DNA from: Paraburkholderia sp.
GTDB taxonomy: Bacteria > Pseudomonadota > Gammaproteobacteria > Burkholderiales > Burkholderiaceae
Direction of reading: 5' to 3'
Assembly: GCF_028283785.1 (NCBI RefSeq)
Contig: NZ_JAPWKB010000018.1
Location: forward strand, 310,001 to 374,000
Length of the DNA: 64,000 nucleotides
In this document: positions 36,404 through 45,592 of the stretch, piece after piece
Layout of the letters: each line of letters begins with the position of its first letter
Numbering within the stretch: the first letter of the stretch is position 1
Made by a program: the position numbers and the translations under genes
Notes under the pieces: model-generated
The model's database searches: none
What the model saw: only the letters and a program-made list of their open reading frames with translations
Told to the model about the DNA's origin: nothing

Positions 36404-37426
36404 TCAGGGTTGCTCAGAACGAGACAAGTGACGACGCCAGCGCACGTCTACGCACACACCGGCGAACACAAGTACAAAAGCCCATGCAACGACGACCAGC
36501 CATTGATAGACGGGAGCAAAGCCCATTGCCCAGATAGCAAGCATTATGCCCGCCAGCATCAGCAAATACCAAATCCGCGCCGTGGACGCGTGTCCCAAGC
36601 CGGACTGCACCATGCGTTGATAATAATGCTCGCGATGTGCCTGCCAGAACTTTTCGCCACGTAACAGACGTTTCAATAACGTAACCGACGCATCGCCAAT
36701 AAAAGGTGCGAAACACATTGCCGGAAACCAGAGCGGCCAGACGCCGTTTCGCCATCCCCAGTAACCGAGCGCACCGGCGAGAAATCCGAGTGGAATCGAT
36801 CCGGCGTCGCCCAGAAAAATACGCGCGGGATGGAAGTTGAACAGCAGAAAGCCAGCCGCCGCCGCCGCGACGACCGTGGCGGCCAGCGCGAGCGGCCAGG
36901 CCGGTGGCGCGGCGCTCGCCGCGGCCAGCGCATAGCCGCCGAAGCCGAACAGCGCCATGCCGCCCGCGAGGCCGTCGGCGCCGTCCATGAAATTGTATAA
37001 ATTCACCAGCCACACGAGCAGGAACGCCAGGCCGACCAGCATCCACCACGGCACATCGGCCGGATAGAGCGCAACCAGCGCCGCCACCGCCGCGACGTGG
37101 CCGCCGAACCGCACGCGCGCGGGCAGGCCGCGCCGGTCGTCGATCTGCGACAGCAGCGCGAGCAGCCCGGCCGCGAGCGCGGGCAGCCACAACGACGGCG
37201 CAATCACCACCGTCAGCACGACGACCACCGGCACGATGCCCCAGCCGCCGACGCGCGGCGTCGGGCGGGTATGCAGCGAGCGGTCGTTGGGGATATCGGT
37301 GGCGAGGCGCCATGCGAGACCGGTGCGCAACAGCGCCCAGAGAATCGCCGCGCACGCGCCGAGCGCGACCAGCGCCCAGATCAGCAGGCTGACGACGGGA
37401 CCGGCAAATAACGGATCAAACGACAT
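36404..37426 (-). CDS. WbpL-like undecaprenyl-phosphate glycosyl-1-phosphate transferase
   Basis: A 340-residue MraY/WecA-family membrane protein. Motifs are IPNDRSLHTRPTPRVGGWGI, NLYNFMDGADGLAGGMALFG, FNFHPARIFLGDAGSIPLGF and HREHYYQRMVQSG, in the family order. It resembles WbpL/WbiH and would place FucNAc-1-P or QuiNAc-1-P on undecaprenyl phosphate, using the sugar made by the neighbouring dehydratase and reductase. It lies 9 bp after the reductase gene and 12 bp before the dehydratase gene. Confidence 0.9.
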   Translation of the reverse strand: MSFDPLFAGPVVSLLIWALVALGACAAILWALLRTGLAWRLATDIPNDRSLHTRPTPRVGGWGIVPVVVVLTVVIAPSLWLPALAAGLLALLSQIDDRRGLPARVRFGGHVAAVAALVALYPADVPWWMLVGLAFLLVWLVNLYNFMDGADGLAGGMALFGFGGYALAAASAAPPAWPLALAATVVAAAAAGFLLFNFHPARIFLGDAGSIPLGFLAGALGYWGWRNGVWPLWFPAMCFAPFIGDASVTLLKRLLRGEKFWQAHREHYYQRMVQSGLGHASTARIWYLLMLAGIMLAIWAMGFAPVYQWLVVVAWAFVLVFAGVCVDVRWRRHLSRSEQP

Positions 37427-37435
37427 AGGTTCGGG

Positions 37436-38395
37436 TCAATGGGTCGAGCGGTACCAGGCAGCCGTTTCCAGCAATCCGTGTTCGACGGTATGCGGCGGAT
37501 ACCAGCCGAGTACTTCGCAAATATGGGTACTGTCGACGCGCAATTCGCCGATCAGCCGGTCGATCTGCGGCGAGCGGCCGGTCAGACGGCCGGCCAGACG
37601 AAGCAACGATACCGGAACCGGCCAGAGCCGGGCCGGCACATGAAGCGGTGTGGCGAGCGCGCGCGCCAGTTCCGCGACGCTCAGATCGCGGCCGTCGGTG
37701 ACGTGGAACGTTTGCCCGGCCGCGCGCGGATGGGCGATGCAATGGACCAGCGCATCGGCGAGGTTATCGACGAATACCAGACTGCGTCGCGCGGCAATCG
37801 CGCCGAGTGGCAACGGCACGCCATTGGCAACGGCGCGCATCAGTTGCAGGAAGTTGGCGCGCACGCCAGGGCCGTAGACCAGCGGCGGACGCACGATCAC
37901 GATCTCCATCCCCGACTCGCGACCGAACGCGATCAGCGCGAGTTCGGCCTCGCGCTTGGAGATGCCGTACGGATCGGACGGCGCGGCCGGATCCTGCTCG
38001 GCGATCGCGCGTGTCGTGCTGCTTTCCGCCACCGCCTTGATGCTGCTGACGAACACGAAGCGACTCGCGCCCGCGCGCCGGGCCGCCCGCGCGACGCGCA
38101 ATGCGCCTTCGACGTTGGTGGCGCGATAGACCGCCAGCGGGTCCGCTGCCGTTTCGTTCATCATGTGCACGCGGGCCGCGAGATGGATCACCGCGTCGCA
38201 CCGGAAACCGGCCGGCCAGTCGGCGTCGATCGCGTCGAAGTCGGCACTCGTGTGCAGCCATTCCCGCACGCCCGGCATCGTGCTGCGCGGTTGGCGCACC
38301 AGACCGAACACCGTGTCGCCGCGTTCCAGCAACGCGCGCGACACCGCGCGTCCAACGAAACCATTTGCGCCCGTAACGAGGACTGATAGCGGCAT
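37436..38395 (-). CDS. NAD-dependent epimerase/4-reductase (WbpV/WbiG-like)
   Basis: A 319-residue extended SDR enzyme. The cofactor site is VLVTGANGFVGRAVSRALLE and the active site is FVSSIKAVAE with Y-x3-K in SDPYGISKREAE. It probably reduces the 4-keto sugar made by the WbpM-like enzyme, giving UDP-QuiNAc or UDP-FucNAc. It is first of a three-gene minus-strand operon and diverges from the large plus-strand glycosyltransferase run. UDP-hexose 4-epimerase activity is the main alternative. Confidence 0.85.
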   Translation of the reverse strand: MPLSVLVTGANGFVGRAVSRALLERGDTVFGLVRQPRSTMPGVREWLHTSADFDAIDADWPAGFRCDAVIHLAARVHMMNETAADPLAVYRATNVEGALRVARAARRAGASRFVFVSSIKAVAESSTTRAIAEQDPAAPSDPYGISKREAELALIAFGRESGMEIVIVRPPLVYGPGVRANFLQLMRAVANGVPLPLGAIAARRSLVFVDNLADALVHCIAHPRAAGQTFHVTDGRDLSVAELARALATPLHVPARLWPVPVSLLRLAGRLTGRSPQIDRLIGELRVDSTHICEVLGWYPPHTVEHGLLETAAWYRSTH

Positions 38396-38859
38396 AGAGA
38401 TCGGCAGGGAATTCGTAAGTAAGGGTTTGACAGGCCCTGTCGACAGGGCGGCGTATTGTATGCGTGATCACTCGGAACCCGCAGATTGTGACGTGTTTTA
38501 AGCTAAAATTGCGAATTTTGGTGCGCCGCGCAAATTGGAAACAAAGGGAAACCGTCCTTTCCACCTGTTCCCTAAGCACGTACCATCCCGTAGCATCTGC
38601 GCTATCGGCGCCGGCCTGCTTCTGCAAGGCACGCTTACCCATAATTCAGATCCGAGCGCACATGAGTCCTTGCACCCGTAAACGACAGTCTGCCGATCGT
38701 CCGCGCGCGTTGTCCCGCCGCGCCCCGGCACAGGGCTGTCAGTCTGGCCGCGTTTCTCTACACAGATAGAGTCGCAGCAGGCTTCACTTCGAAGACGCCC
38801 TTAGCGGCCGAAAAGTCACGAACCGTTTACGCATGAGCCAAGCATTCAGGGTTGCCACA
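38396..38859. promoter_or_regulatory. Divergent regulatory region of the polysaccharide locus
   Basis: This 464-bp spacer has no convincing gene. It holds a perfect 16-bp palindrome (38434-38449), a TTGACA at 38427-38432 overlapping the palindrome edge, and an AAGCTAAAATTGCG -10-like sequence (38500-38513). The rest, up to the start at 38860, is a long leader of over 300 bp. The eight-base ops element GGCGGTAG was looked for and is absent. Confidence 0.45.
38434..38449. promoter_or_regulatory. Perfect 16-bp palindrome (candidate operator)
   Basis: GCCCTGTCGACAGGGC is fully self-complementary and lies between the divergent reductase gene and glycosyltransferase operon, close to candidate promoter hexamers. 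A dimeric repressor or activator site is a reasonable reading; no regulator gene is adjacent. Confidence 0.5.
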
Positions 38860-39849
38860 ATGAAAGTTCTGTTCGCCACCTATCCCATGGCCTTCCACAC
38901 CCCGGGCGGTGGGGAAATCCAGTTGCTCGCCTACGAAAAACATCTGCCCTTGCATGACGTGGGTGTCACCCTGCTCGACCCGTGGAAGCCGCGCTTCCTC
39001 GAACACGACCTCGTCCACTTTTTCTCGTGCGTCGGCGGGTCGGTGCATTTGTGTCATTTCGTTAAACAGCTCGGCTTGCCGCTGGTCGTGTCGTCGAGCC
39101 TGTGGGTGACGGAAGAGACCCGGCACCTGTATCCGTGCGAAGAGATCCGGCATCAGTTCATGCTGGCCGACCGCGTGATCGCCAACTCGATCGTCGAATG
39201 CGAAACGCTGGCGCGCGTGTTCGATTTGCCGCGCGACAAATTCGTCTCGGTGCTCAATGGCGTCGACGATATTTTCTTCGAGCCGGTCGCCGAAAAACTG
39301 TTTCGGGAAACATTTAATATCGCCGGCAGCTTCGTGCTAAATGTCGGCAATATCGAGCCGCGTAAAAATCAGTTGTCGCTGATTCGCGCGATGAAACAGA
39401 TTCCCGATATGCAACTCGTGCTGATCGGCCATGAACGCGATCCCGCTTACGCGAACGCGTGCCGTGAAGAAGGCGGCGATCAGGTGCGCTTCCTCGGTCC
39501 GATCGGACACAGCGACCCGCTGCTGCGCTCCGCCTACGCGGCATGCGACGTGTTCTGCCTGCCCAGCACGCTCGAAACACCCGGACTCGCCGGACTCGAA
39601 GCGTTTGCCACGGGCGCAAGTATTGCGATCACCGAAGTCGGCTCGACCCGCGAATATTTCGGGCAGGCGCCGAACGTCGAATTCCTGAATCCCGATAGCG
39701 TGCCGTCGATCGTCGAAGCGATCGACCGCGCCCGCATCGGTCAACGCAGCGCCGCAATGCCCGCATCGAACGATCGGCACGACCTGTCCTGGCGAAATAT
39801 CACGCGTAGTCTCGCCGACGCGTATTCAACACTATTGCCGGGGAAATGA
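38860..39849 (+). CDS. Family 4 glycosyltransferase
   Basis: A 329-residue GT-B enzyme beginning MKVLFATYPMAFHTPGGGE. The donor domain has GSFVLNVGNIEPRKNQLSLI and the ETPGLAGLEAFATGASIA segment carrying the E-x7-E-like motif. ATG 38860 is preferred because an AGGG lies about nine bases before it and the sequence start fits the family; an ATG nine codons upstream (38833) is possible. The stop overlaps the next gene by four bases (ATGA). Its sequence resembles the TTG-started glycosyltransferase at 46841 (both start with TxxxxFxxxGGGE-type loops). Confidence 0.85.
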   Translation: MKVLFATYPMAFHTPGGGEIQLLAYEKHLPLHDVGVTLLDPWKPRFLEHDLVHFFSCVGGSVHLCHFVKQLGLPLVVSSSLWVTEETRHLYPCEEIRHQFMLADRVIANSIVECETLARVFDLPRDKFVSVLNGVDDIFFEPVAEKLFRETFNIAGSFVLNVGNIEPRKNQLSLIRAMKQIPDMQLVLIGHERDPAYANACREEGGDQVRFLGPIGHSDPLLRSAYAACDVFCLPSTLETPGLAGLEAFATGASIAITEVGSTREYFGQAPNVEFLNPDSVPSIVEAIDRARIGQRSAAMPASNDRHDLSWRNITRSLADAYSTLLPGK

Positions 39850-42446
39850 AGATGCCCAATCCGCACGCCAATGCGCGTTTGCAACAAGAGATCGTCGACC
39901 AGCTTTTGAAGCCGTCGGACAAAACGATCAACGACGCCGGCGCGCGGCTTCCGGAAGCGCTGCTCGGCTTGTGGGCATCGCTCGGCTACGGATACCAGAA
40001 GATGTATCCGCTGAACGACATGGCTTCGGTCGACGACTTCACGTTCTGGTGGTTGCACTGGGGGCATAAAGAGCACCCGGGCTTCGGCGCGCATATCAAC
40101 CGTTACCTGGTCGATGCGCTGCATGCCGATGCGCATCTCGCGATGCACGGCGAAACGCTGAAGCAAGGCGTGTCGCCGTTGATCGACCTGCTGTATCGCA
40201 AGCGCGACGACCTGAAAATCATCTACTCGGTCGACGGCAAGCCGCAAGTCGATTCGCTGCTCGAATGGTGGTACACGTTCGGCTTCCGTGAATACCGGAT
40301 TCCCAATTTCGGCCTGTCGCTCGACCTGATGTCAGTCTTGTCCGAGGTCGACGGCTACGGCGATTTCGGCTACGGCGAGCAGTTCACGCGAGCCCCGCGC
40401 TACCTGTTCCAGTACATCGGCGCGTGGCGTCAGGAATACGATATCTACGATGTCGTCGGCACGACCGGGCTGATCCAGCACATTGTCACCGAACTCGTCG
40501 AAACGCCGGACGAATTGCGGGTGTTCTTCACGACGCGCGCGCTCGACAGCCTCGCGGAACTGACCAACGACTTCACCGAGTTCGACAACGACGGCTTCCG
40601 GAAATACTGCTTCGCCTTCTGCACGTGGGGACAGCAAGACGTCTCGCCGGACGCCGATGCGTGGTGGACTGCGACGGGCCAGCAGCAATGCCGCGGCTTC
40701 ATCGCCGCGCTGAAAGGCCAGACGCGCGGCATCAGCGGCTTCGTGGACCGGCAACATCCGGGCAGGCATGGCGCGGTCAGGCAACTGATCGATGCGGCGA
40801 AGGCCGCGTACCTGTCGCCGGATCGTGCGGTGACGGAACCCGGTCCTTCCGCGTCGCTGCCGCCCGAGTGGGCCGCGGCGTGGCACAAGGACGACGCCGC
40901 CGGCTCGTTCGGTTACGGCGACACGTTTACCGGCATCACGCGTCATCTGTATGCGACCGTCGAAGCCTGGCGTCGTGTGTACGACTTCAACCTGCTCTCG
41001 GGCGTGACCAGTCTGCTGCGCCATGTCGTGCTCGACCTGACCCACGGCCCGGACGACCTGTTCCTGACGTTCAACACCGCCGCAATCCACACGCTGTCGC
41101 GTCTGACCGCCGATTTCCGCGATTTCGACACCGCCGAATTCAAGCGTTACTGCTTCGACTTCTGGATGTGGACGAAGCCCGCCGACGATATCGACGTGAA
41201 TGCATGGTGGGACGACACTGGCCGCGCGCGGTTCAGCGGACTGGTGCAGGCACTGATCGCGTTCCGCGCCGCAACGCTGCCGCTCGACATTTACCTGAAC
41301 GAGCAGCGCGACATCAGCCGCGCACGCGGCGACGGTCCGAGCGTGTCGATGATCGGTTATCCGCACGGTGCGTTCGGTATCGGCGAAGACGCGCGGCTCG
41401 TCGGCAAGGCGCTGGAAATCGCCGGGCTGAAGAGCGAAACGTATATGTCGGCGCGGAAAATCATTTCTGCATCGCCCGAGTTCGAAAAATTCCCGCCGGT
41501 CACGCAATACGCCGGCTCCGACGTCACGATTTTTTGCATGCCCGCGTTCGATACGCTGGCGCTGCTGCATGACTTCGGGCCCTATCCGTTCACCACCGGC
41601 TACCGGATCGGTTTGTGGCAATGGGAATTGCAGGAGTTTCCGGACGAAGCGATGGCGGCCTTCAGCCTCGTCGATGAAATCTGGACCATCTCGGAACACG
41701 CGGCCCTTTCGTTCCGCAAAAAGACCGACAAGCCGGTTCACGTGATTCCGCTGCCGGTCGCGTCCGACCTGATCACGCCGGTCGCGCGCTCGACGTTCGG
41801 CATTCCGGAAGACGCGTTCCTGTTCGGCTTTGCGTTCGACGGCGCATCGTTTATCGCGCGCAAGAATCCGCTCGCGCTGGTCGAAGCATTCCAGCGCGCG
41901 TTTCCGAAATCGGACACCAGCGTCTGCCTGCTGATCAAGGCGATGAACTCGCAAAACGAGAGCATCTGGAAAGAATGCCTGTATCGCGCCGATACCGACC
42001 CGCGCATCGTGGTGGTGGACGAAGTGCTGTCGCGCGGCGAAGCGAACGGGCTGCTGAATGCGTGCGACTGCATCGTGTCGCTGCACCGCGCGGAAGGTTT
42101 CGGCCGGGTGATGGCCGAAGCGCTGTATATGGGCAAGCCCGTGATTACATCGCGGTATTCGGGCCCGCTCGACTTCGTCACCGACGACACCGCCTATCTG
42201 GTGGACGGCGACCTGGTCGATATCAAACCCGACGACTATCCGTTCTGGAAAGGCAATCGATGGTTCCAGCCGGACATTCAACAGGCGGCCGACGTGATGC
42301 GCGACGTCCGGAAAAATCCCGACGAGCGGCAAGCCAAGGCGGCGGCAGGTCGCATCAGCATCCGGGCGGACTATTCGCCTCAGGCCTGCGCTAAATTCGT
42401 CAGCGCGCGGTTTAAAGAAATTTCAGGTGCCGGAGATCAAAAGTGA
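39846..42446 (+). CDS. Large glycosyltransferase with duplicated N-terminal module
   Basis: An 866-residue protein. Residues about 500-866 are a GT4-type GT-B domain (GYPHGAFGIGEDARLVGKAL, LFGFAFDGASFIARKNPLAL, and HRAEGFGRVMAEALYMGKPV with the E-x7-E motif). Residues 1-500 are unusual: a module at about 172-289 is repeated at about 353-470, sharing FGYG-x2-FT, AWR-x2-YD, YCF-x-F-x2-W and AWW-x2-TG. Shorter Trp/Tyr-rich stretches at 43-75 and 135-155 may be decayed copies. I do not recognise the module; sugar or chain binding is a guess. Start overlaps the previous stop and the end overlaps the next start, so the gene sits in a tightly coupled operon. Confidence 0.8.
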   Translation: MKMPNPHANARLQQEIVDQLLKPSDKTINDAGARLPEALLGLWASLGYGYQKMYPLNDMASVDDFTFWWLHWGHKEHPGFGAHINRYLVDALHADAHLAMHGETLKQGVSPLIDLLYRKRDDLKIIYSVDGKPQVDSLLEWWYTFGFREYRIPNFGLSLDLMSVLSEVDGYGDFGYGEQFTRAPRYLFQYIGAWRQEYDIYDVVGTTGLIQHIVTELVETPDELRVFFTTRALDSLAELTNDFTEFDNDGFRKYCFAFCTWGQQDVSPDADAWWTATGQQQCRGFIAALKGQTRGISGFVDRQHPGRHGAVRQLIDAAKAAYLSPDRAVTEPGPSASLPPEWAAAWHKDDAAGSFGYGDTFTGITRHLYATVEAWRRVYDFNLLSGVTSLLRHVVLDLTHGPDDLFLTFNTAAIHTLSRLTADFRDFDTAEFKRYCFDFWMWTKPADDIDVNAWWDDTGRARFSGLVQALIAFRAATLPLDIYLNEQRDISRARGDGPSVSMIGYPHGAFGIGEDARLVGKALEIAGLKSETYMSARKIISASPEFEKFPPVTQYAGSDVTIFCMPAFDTLALLHDFGPYPFTTGYRIGLWQWELQEFPDEAMAAFSLVDEIWTISEHAALSFRKKTDKPVHVIPLPVASDLITPVARSTFGIPEDAFLFGFAFDGASFIARKNPLALVEAFQRAFPKSDTSVCLLIKAMNSQNESIWKECLYRADTDPRIVVVDEVLSRGEANGLLNACDCIVSLHRAEGFGRVMAEALYMGKPVITSRYSGPLDFVTDDTAYLVDGDLVDIKPDDYPFWKGNRWFQPDIQQAADVMRDVRKNPDERQAKAAAGRISIRADYSPQACAKFVSARFKEISGAGDQK
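40359..41255 (+). repeat. Coding-level internal duplication (two ~118-residue modules)
   Basis: Module A (40359-40712) and module B (40902-41255) align over their full length without large gaps. Conserved pairs include GDFGYGEQFT/GSFGYGDTFT, FRKYCFAFCTW/FKRYCFDFWMW and ADAWWTATG/VNAWWDDTG. The DNA has diverged, so the duplication is old. Confidence 0.85.
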
Positions 42447-43435
42447 CATCTAACAACAAGGCTTCGGTCGTTATCCCGACCAAGAATCCGGGCAACATCA
42501 TCAAGCGGGTGTTGCCGGTCGTCCTGTCCCAGAAGACAGACTTCCCGTATGACGTGCTGGTGATCGATTCCGGCTCGACAGACGGCACGGTCGATTATCT
42601 GAAGAGCATCGCGGCGCCGAACTTCCGCTTTATCGAAATTCCCCCGGCCGATTTCGGTCATGGCAAGACGCGTAATCTGGGCGCCGCATCGACCGACGGC
42701 GAATACATCGTGTTCCTGACGCACGACGCATTGCCCGTCGAGGAAAGCTGGCTCACGGAAATGGTTCGCGTCGCGGATCAAGACCCGCAGATCGCCGGCG
42801 TGTTCGGCCGTCATATTGCATACGCAGGCGAAAACGTCTTCGTCGAGCATGAACTGAAACTGCATTTCTCCGGCTTTGTACCCAATCCGATTACATGGAT
42901 GGACGACAAGGATCGTTACGAGAAAGACCTCGGCTATCGCCAGTTCCTGCACTTCTTCTCGGACAACAATTCGTTGTTGCGCCGCAGCGTCTGGCAAGTG
43001 CATCCGTTCCCGGACGTCAACTTTGCCGAGGATCAGCAGTGGGCGAAAACCATCATCGAGAACGGCTGGAAAAAGGGTTATTCGCACGACGGCGTGGTTT
43101 ACCATTCGCACCATTACAAGGTGATGGAACGCCTGCGCCGCAGCTTCGACGAGAGCTACGCTTTCAAGCGTTATTTCGACTACGACCTGTGCGCGACCAA
43201 AGACAAACTGTGGCGCGACTGGAAATACCTGACCGCTCGCGACATGGATTACTGCTTCAAAGACCGGGTGTGGAAGCGGGCTCCCTTGAACTGCGTGATT
43301 CAACCGTTCGATAACTTCGCACGGCTTCTCGGGCAATTCCTCGGAAATCACGGCGATTCGATCAATGCCGCATGGCGACATTTCCTGTCGCGCGATACAA
43401 GACTGTTTAAGGGGAGCAGCAATGGACGTAATTAA
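42443..43435 (+). CDS. Family 2 glycosyltransferase (rhamnosyltransferase-like)
   Basis: A 330-residue GT-A enzyme. The N-terminal VVIPTKNPGNIIKRVLP, LVIDSGSTDGTVDYL and FGHGKTRNLGAAS are typical of rhamnosyltransferases acting in O-antigen assembly; FLTHDALPVEESW carries the metal-binding DxD equivalent (HDA). It starts at a GTG (42443) that overlaps the previous stop by three bases. dTDP-L-rhamnose, made by the rml genes in this window, is a likely donor. Confidence 0.85.
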   Translation: MTSNNKASVVIPTKNPGNIIKRVLPVVLSQKTDFPYDVLVIDSGSTDGTVDYLKSIAAPNFRFIEIPPADFGHGKTRNLGAASTDGEYIVFLTHDALPVEESWLTEMVRVADQDPQIAGVFGRHIAYAGENVFVEHELKLHFSGFVPNPITWMDDKDRYEKDLGYRQFLHFFSDNNSLLRRSVWQVHPFPDVNFAEDQQWAKTIIENGWKKGYSHDGVVYHSHHYKVMERLRRSFDESYAFKRYFDYDLCATKDKLWRDWKYLTARDMDYCFKDRVWKRAPLNCVIQPFDNFARLLGQFLGNHGDSINAAWRHFLSRDTRLFKGSSNGRN

Positions 43436-44558
43436 GCATTTTGAATATGTGACGCCGGCGCCGTTTTCGACCACGCCCGCCAACGCCAAGCCCGAACCGA
43501 AAACCATCAACTGGTTTATTCCGCCGCTGGGCAAAGGCTCGGGCGGTCACCTGAACATTTTCCGGTTTGCGAAGAATCTCGAAGATCTCGGTTACGTGAA
43601 CCGCTTCGTGGTGGTCGCGGAGACGCTCGTGCCGGAACAGAACCGGTTGAGCGCTGTCGAGATCAAGGAAAAGATCCACGAATGGTTCATGCCGCTGAAG
43701 GCCGAATGCTTCCGTGGCACCGAAGGTCTTCCGCCTGCCGAATACGCAATGGCGACCGGTTGGCAAACCGCGTACTACGTCGCGGCGCTTCAGGACACCT
43801 GCCACAAGTGCTATTTCATCCAGGATTACGAGCCGTGGTTCTACTCGCGCGGCACCGATTACTTCCTCGCTGAAAACACCTACAAGCTCGGCTTGTCCGC
43901 GATCACGGCCGGTCACTGGCTGGAAAACAAGATGCGCGACGAGTACGGCATGGAAGCGCACGCCGTCGGTTTTTCGTACGACAAGCATCTGTATCACCGT
44001 CAGGAACGCGCGCCCGTCGATGCCGAAGCACCGAAGAAGCAGCGCGTGTTCTTCTACGCGCGCCCGCCTACCCCGCGCCGCGCGTTCGACCTCGGCGTGC
44101 TGGTGCTGGACGCGGTCACGAAGCGTCTGCCGCACGTCGAAGTGGTGATGGCCGGCTGGGATCTGAGCGCATACGAGTTTCCGTTCACCGTGATCGATCA
44201 CGGCATCATGGCGCTCGACGATCTCCCGGCGCTGTACGCGACCTGCGATGCGGCGCTGGTGCTGTCGTTCAGCAACCTGTCGCTGTTGCCGCTGGAGTTG
44301 ATGGCGTCCGGCGTGCCGGTCGTCAGCAATGACGGTCCGTGGGTCGAATGGCTGCTCGATCACGACAACGCGAGTCTGTCCGAGCCGACCATCCAGGGCC
44401 TCGCGGATGCCATCGTCAAGCTGCTCGGCGACGACGAACTTCGCGAGCGGCATGTGTTGCGCGGTCTCGAATTCGCGCAACGCACGTCGTGGATCGACGA
44501 GGCGCGCCGCTTCGACGCGGTCCTCGCCAACATGTCGAACCGCGCGCCCGCGCCGTGA
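43422..44558 (+). CDS. Glycosyltransferase, WsaF-like rhamnan-synthesis type
   Basis: A 378-residue GT-B glycosyltransferase. Segments NWFIPPLGKGSGGHLNIFRF, YFIQDYEPWFYSRGTDYFLA and AITAGHWLENKMRDEYGM fit the WsaF/rhamnosyltransferase group; the donor domain has RVFFYARPPTPRRAFDLGV and LLPLELMASGVPVVSNDG. The ATG at 43422 follows GGGGAGC and lies within the end of the preceding gene (14-nt overlap). Likely an L-rhamnosyltransferase; acceptor unknown. Confidence 0.85.
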   Translation: MDVIKHFEYVTPAPFSTTPANAKPEPKTINWFIPPLGKGSGGHLNIFRFAKNLEDLGYVNRFVVVAETLVPEQNRLSAVEIKEKIHEWFMPLKAECFRGTEGLPPAEYAMATGWQTAYYVAALQDTCHKCYFIQDYEPWFYSRGTDYFLAENTYKLGLSAITAGHWLENKMRDEYGMEAHAVGFSYDKHLYHRQERAPVDAEAPKKQRVFFYARPPTPRRAFDLGVLVLDAVTKRLPHVEVVMAGWDLSAYEFPFTVIDHGIMALDDLPALYATCDAALVLSFSNLSLLPLELMASGVPVVSNDGPWVEWLLDHDNASLSEPTIQGLADAIVKLLGDDELRERHVLRGLEFAQRTSWIDEARRFDAVLANMSNRAPAP

Positions 44559-44583
44559 CACGGCACGCTGACTGGAGTTACAC

Positions 44584-45498
44584 ATGAGATGCCTGGTTCT
44601 GGGCGGGAATGGCTTTATTGGATCGCACCTCGTGCGCGCGTTGCTGCTGTCGGGCGCGCGCGTGCGGATACTCGACCGGCCGGGCAGCCTGCGCGGTGAA
44701 GAGATCAGCGGCGTGGATTACCTGTTCGGCGACTTTTCCGATCCGAGCATCGTGTCGGAAGCGCTGATCGATGTCGACGTCGTCGCCCATCTGGTCAGCA
44801 CGACCGTGCCCGGCAGCGCCAGCGCCGATCCGATCGCCGATATCTCCGGCAACCTGATCGGCTCGGTGAAGTTCCTCGAACAGATGCGTTCGAGCGGCGT
44901 GCGCCGGATCGTGTATCTGTCGTCGGGCGGCACGGTGTACGGCAATACCGACGCGCAAAGTCTGCGCGAAGACAGCCCCACCGATCCGATCTCGTCGTAC
45001 GGCACGGTCAAGCTGGCCGTCGAGAAATATCTGGGCGTCTACGCGAGCCAGTACGGCATTCGCGCGACGGTGCTGCGCGTGTCGAACCCGTACGGCCCGA
45101 ATTCGCGGCATATCGGTTTGCAAGGCATCATCCCGACGTTCTTCAGCCGTCTGATCGACAAGCAGCCGATCCGCATCTGGGGCACCGGCGACAATATCCG
45201 CGACTACATTTACATCTCCGACCTGTCCAGCGCGATCCTCAAATCGATCGAACAGGACAAGCCGGGCGTGTACAACGTCGGCAGCGGGACCGGTATTTCC
45301 ATCAAGGAAATCATCGAGATCGTCACCGACGTCTCCGGTATCGAACCGCAGATCGAACATCTGCCCGACCGCCCGTTCGACGTCAAACGCGTGGTGCTCG
45401 ACGTGTCGAAGTTCTCGCAGACGTTCGACTGGAACCCGACGGTGGAACTGCGCGACGGCTGCCGGATGTACTGGCATTGGCTGAAGGGTCCGGGCTGA
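44584..45498 (+). CDS. NAD-dependent epimerase/dehydratase
   Basis: A 304-residue extended SDR nucleotide-sugar enzyme. The cofactor site is CLVLGGNGFIGSHLVRALL and the active site is YLSSGGTVYGN with Y-x3-K in SSYGTVKLAVE. The C-terminal DNIRDYIYISDLSSAI is typical of GalE-like 4-epimerases. A GGAG lies before the ATG. Substrate is unknown; UDP-Gal, UDP-GalA or a 4-keto sugar are possible. It is flanked by glycosyltransferase genes. Confidence 0.85.
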   Translation: MRCLVLGGNGFIGSHLVRALLLSGARVRILDRPGSLRGEEISGVDYLFGDFSDPSIVSEALIDVDVVAHLVSTTVPGSASADPIADISGNLIGSVKFLEQMRSSGVRRIVYLSSGGTVYGNTDAQSLREDSPTDPISSYGTVKLAVEKYLGVYASQYGIRATVLRVSNPYGPNSRHIGLQGIIPTFFSRLIDKQPIRIWGTGDNIRDYIYISDLSSAILKSIEQDKPGVYNVGSGTGISIKEIIEIVTDVSGIEPQIEHLPDRPFDVKRVVLDVSKFSQTFDWNPTVELRDGCRMYWHWLKGPG

Positions 45499-45526
45499 CT
45501 CCGCGTTCCCCACACGCAGAAATACC

Positions 45527-45546
45527 GGACGGCATCCCCGCCGTCC
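45527..45546. repeat. Intergenic hairpin
   Basis: GGACGGC and GCCGTCC flank ATCCCC in the 94-bp spacer after the epimerase gene. No T-run follows, so mRNA processing or attenuation is more likely than full termination. Confidence 0.45.
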
Positions 45547-45592
45547 TGTCGAACAAGAGCGGTAAAAACCGTTCGTACTGGAACCCGCTGCT

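Noticed and set aside
34568..36664. A 698-codon open frame on the plus strand antisense to the wbpM-like gene
   Set aside because: It mirrors codon positions of a clear minus-strand gene, is rich in Arg/His/Gln as expected for antisense frames in GC-rich DNA, and resembles no family.
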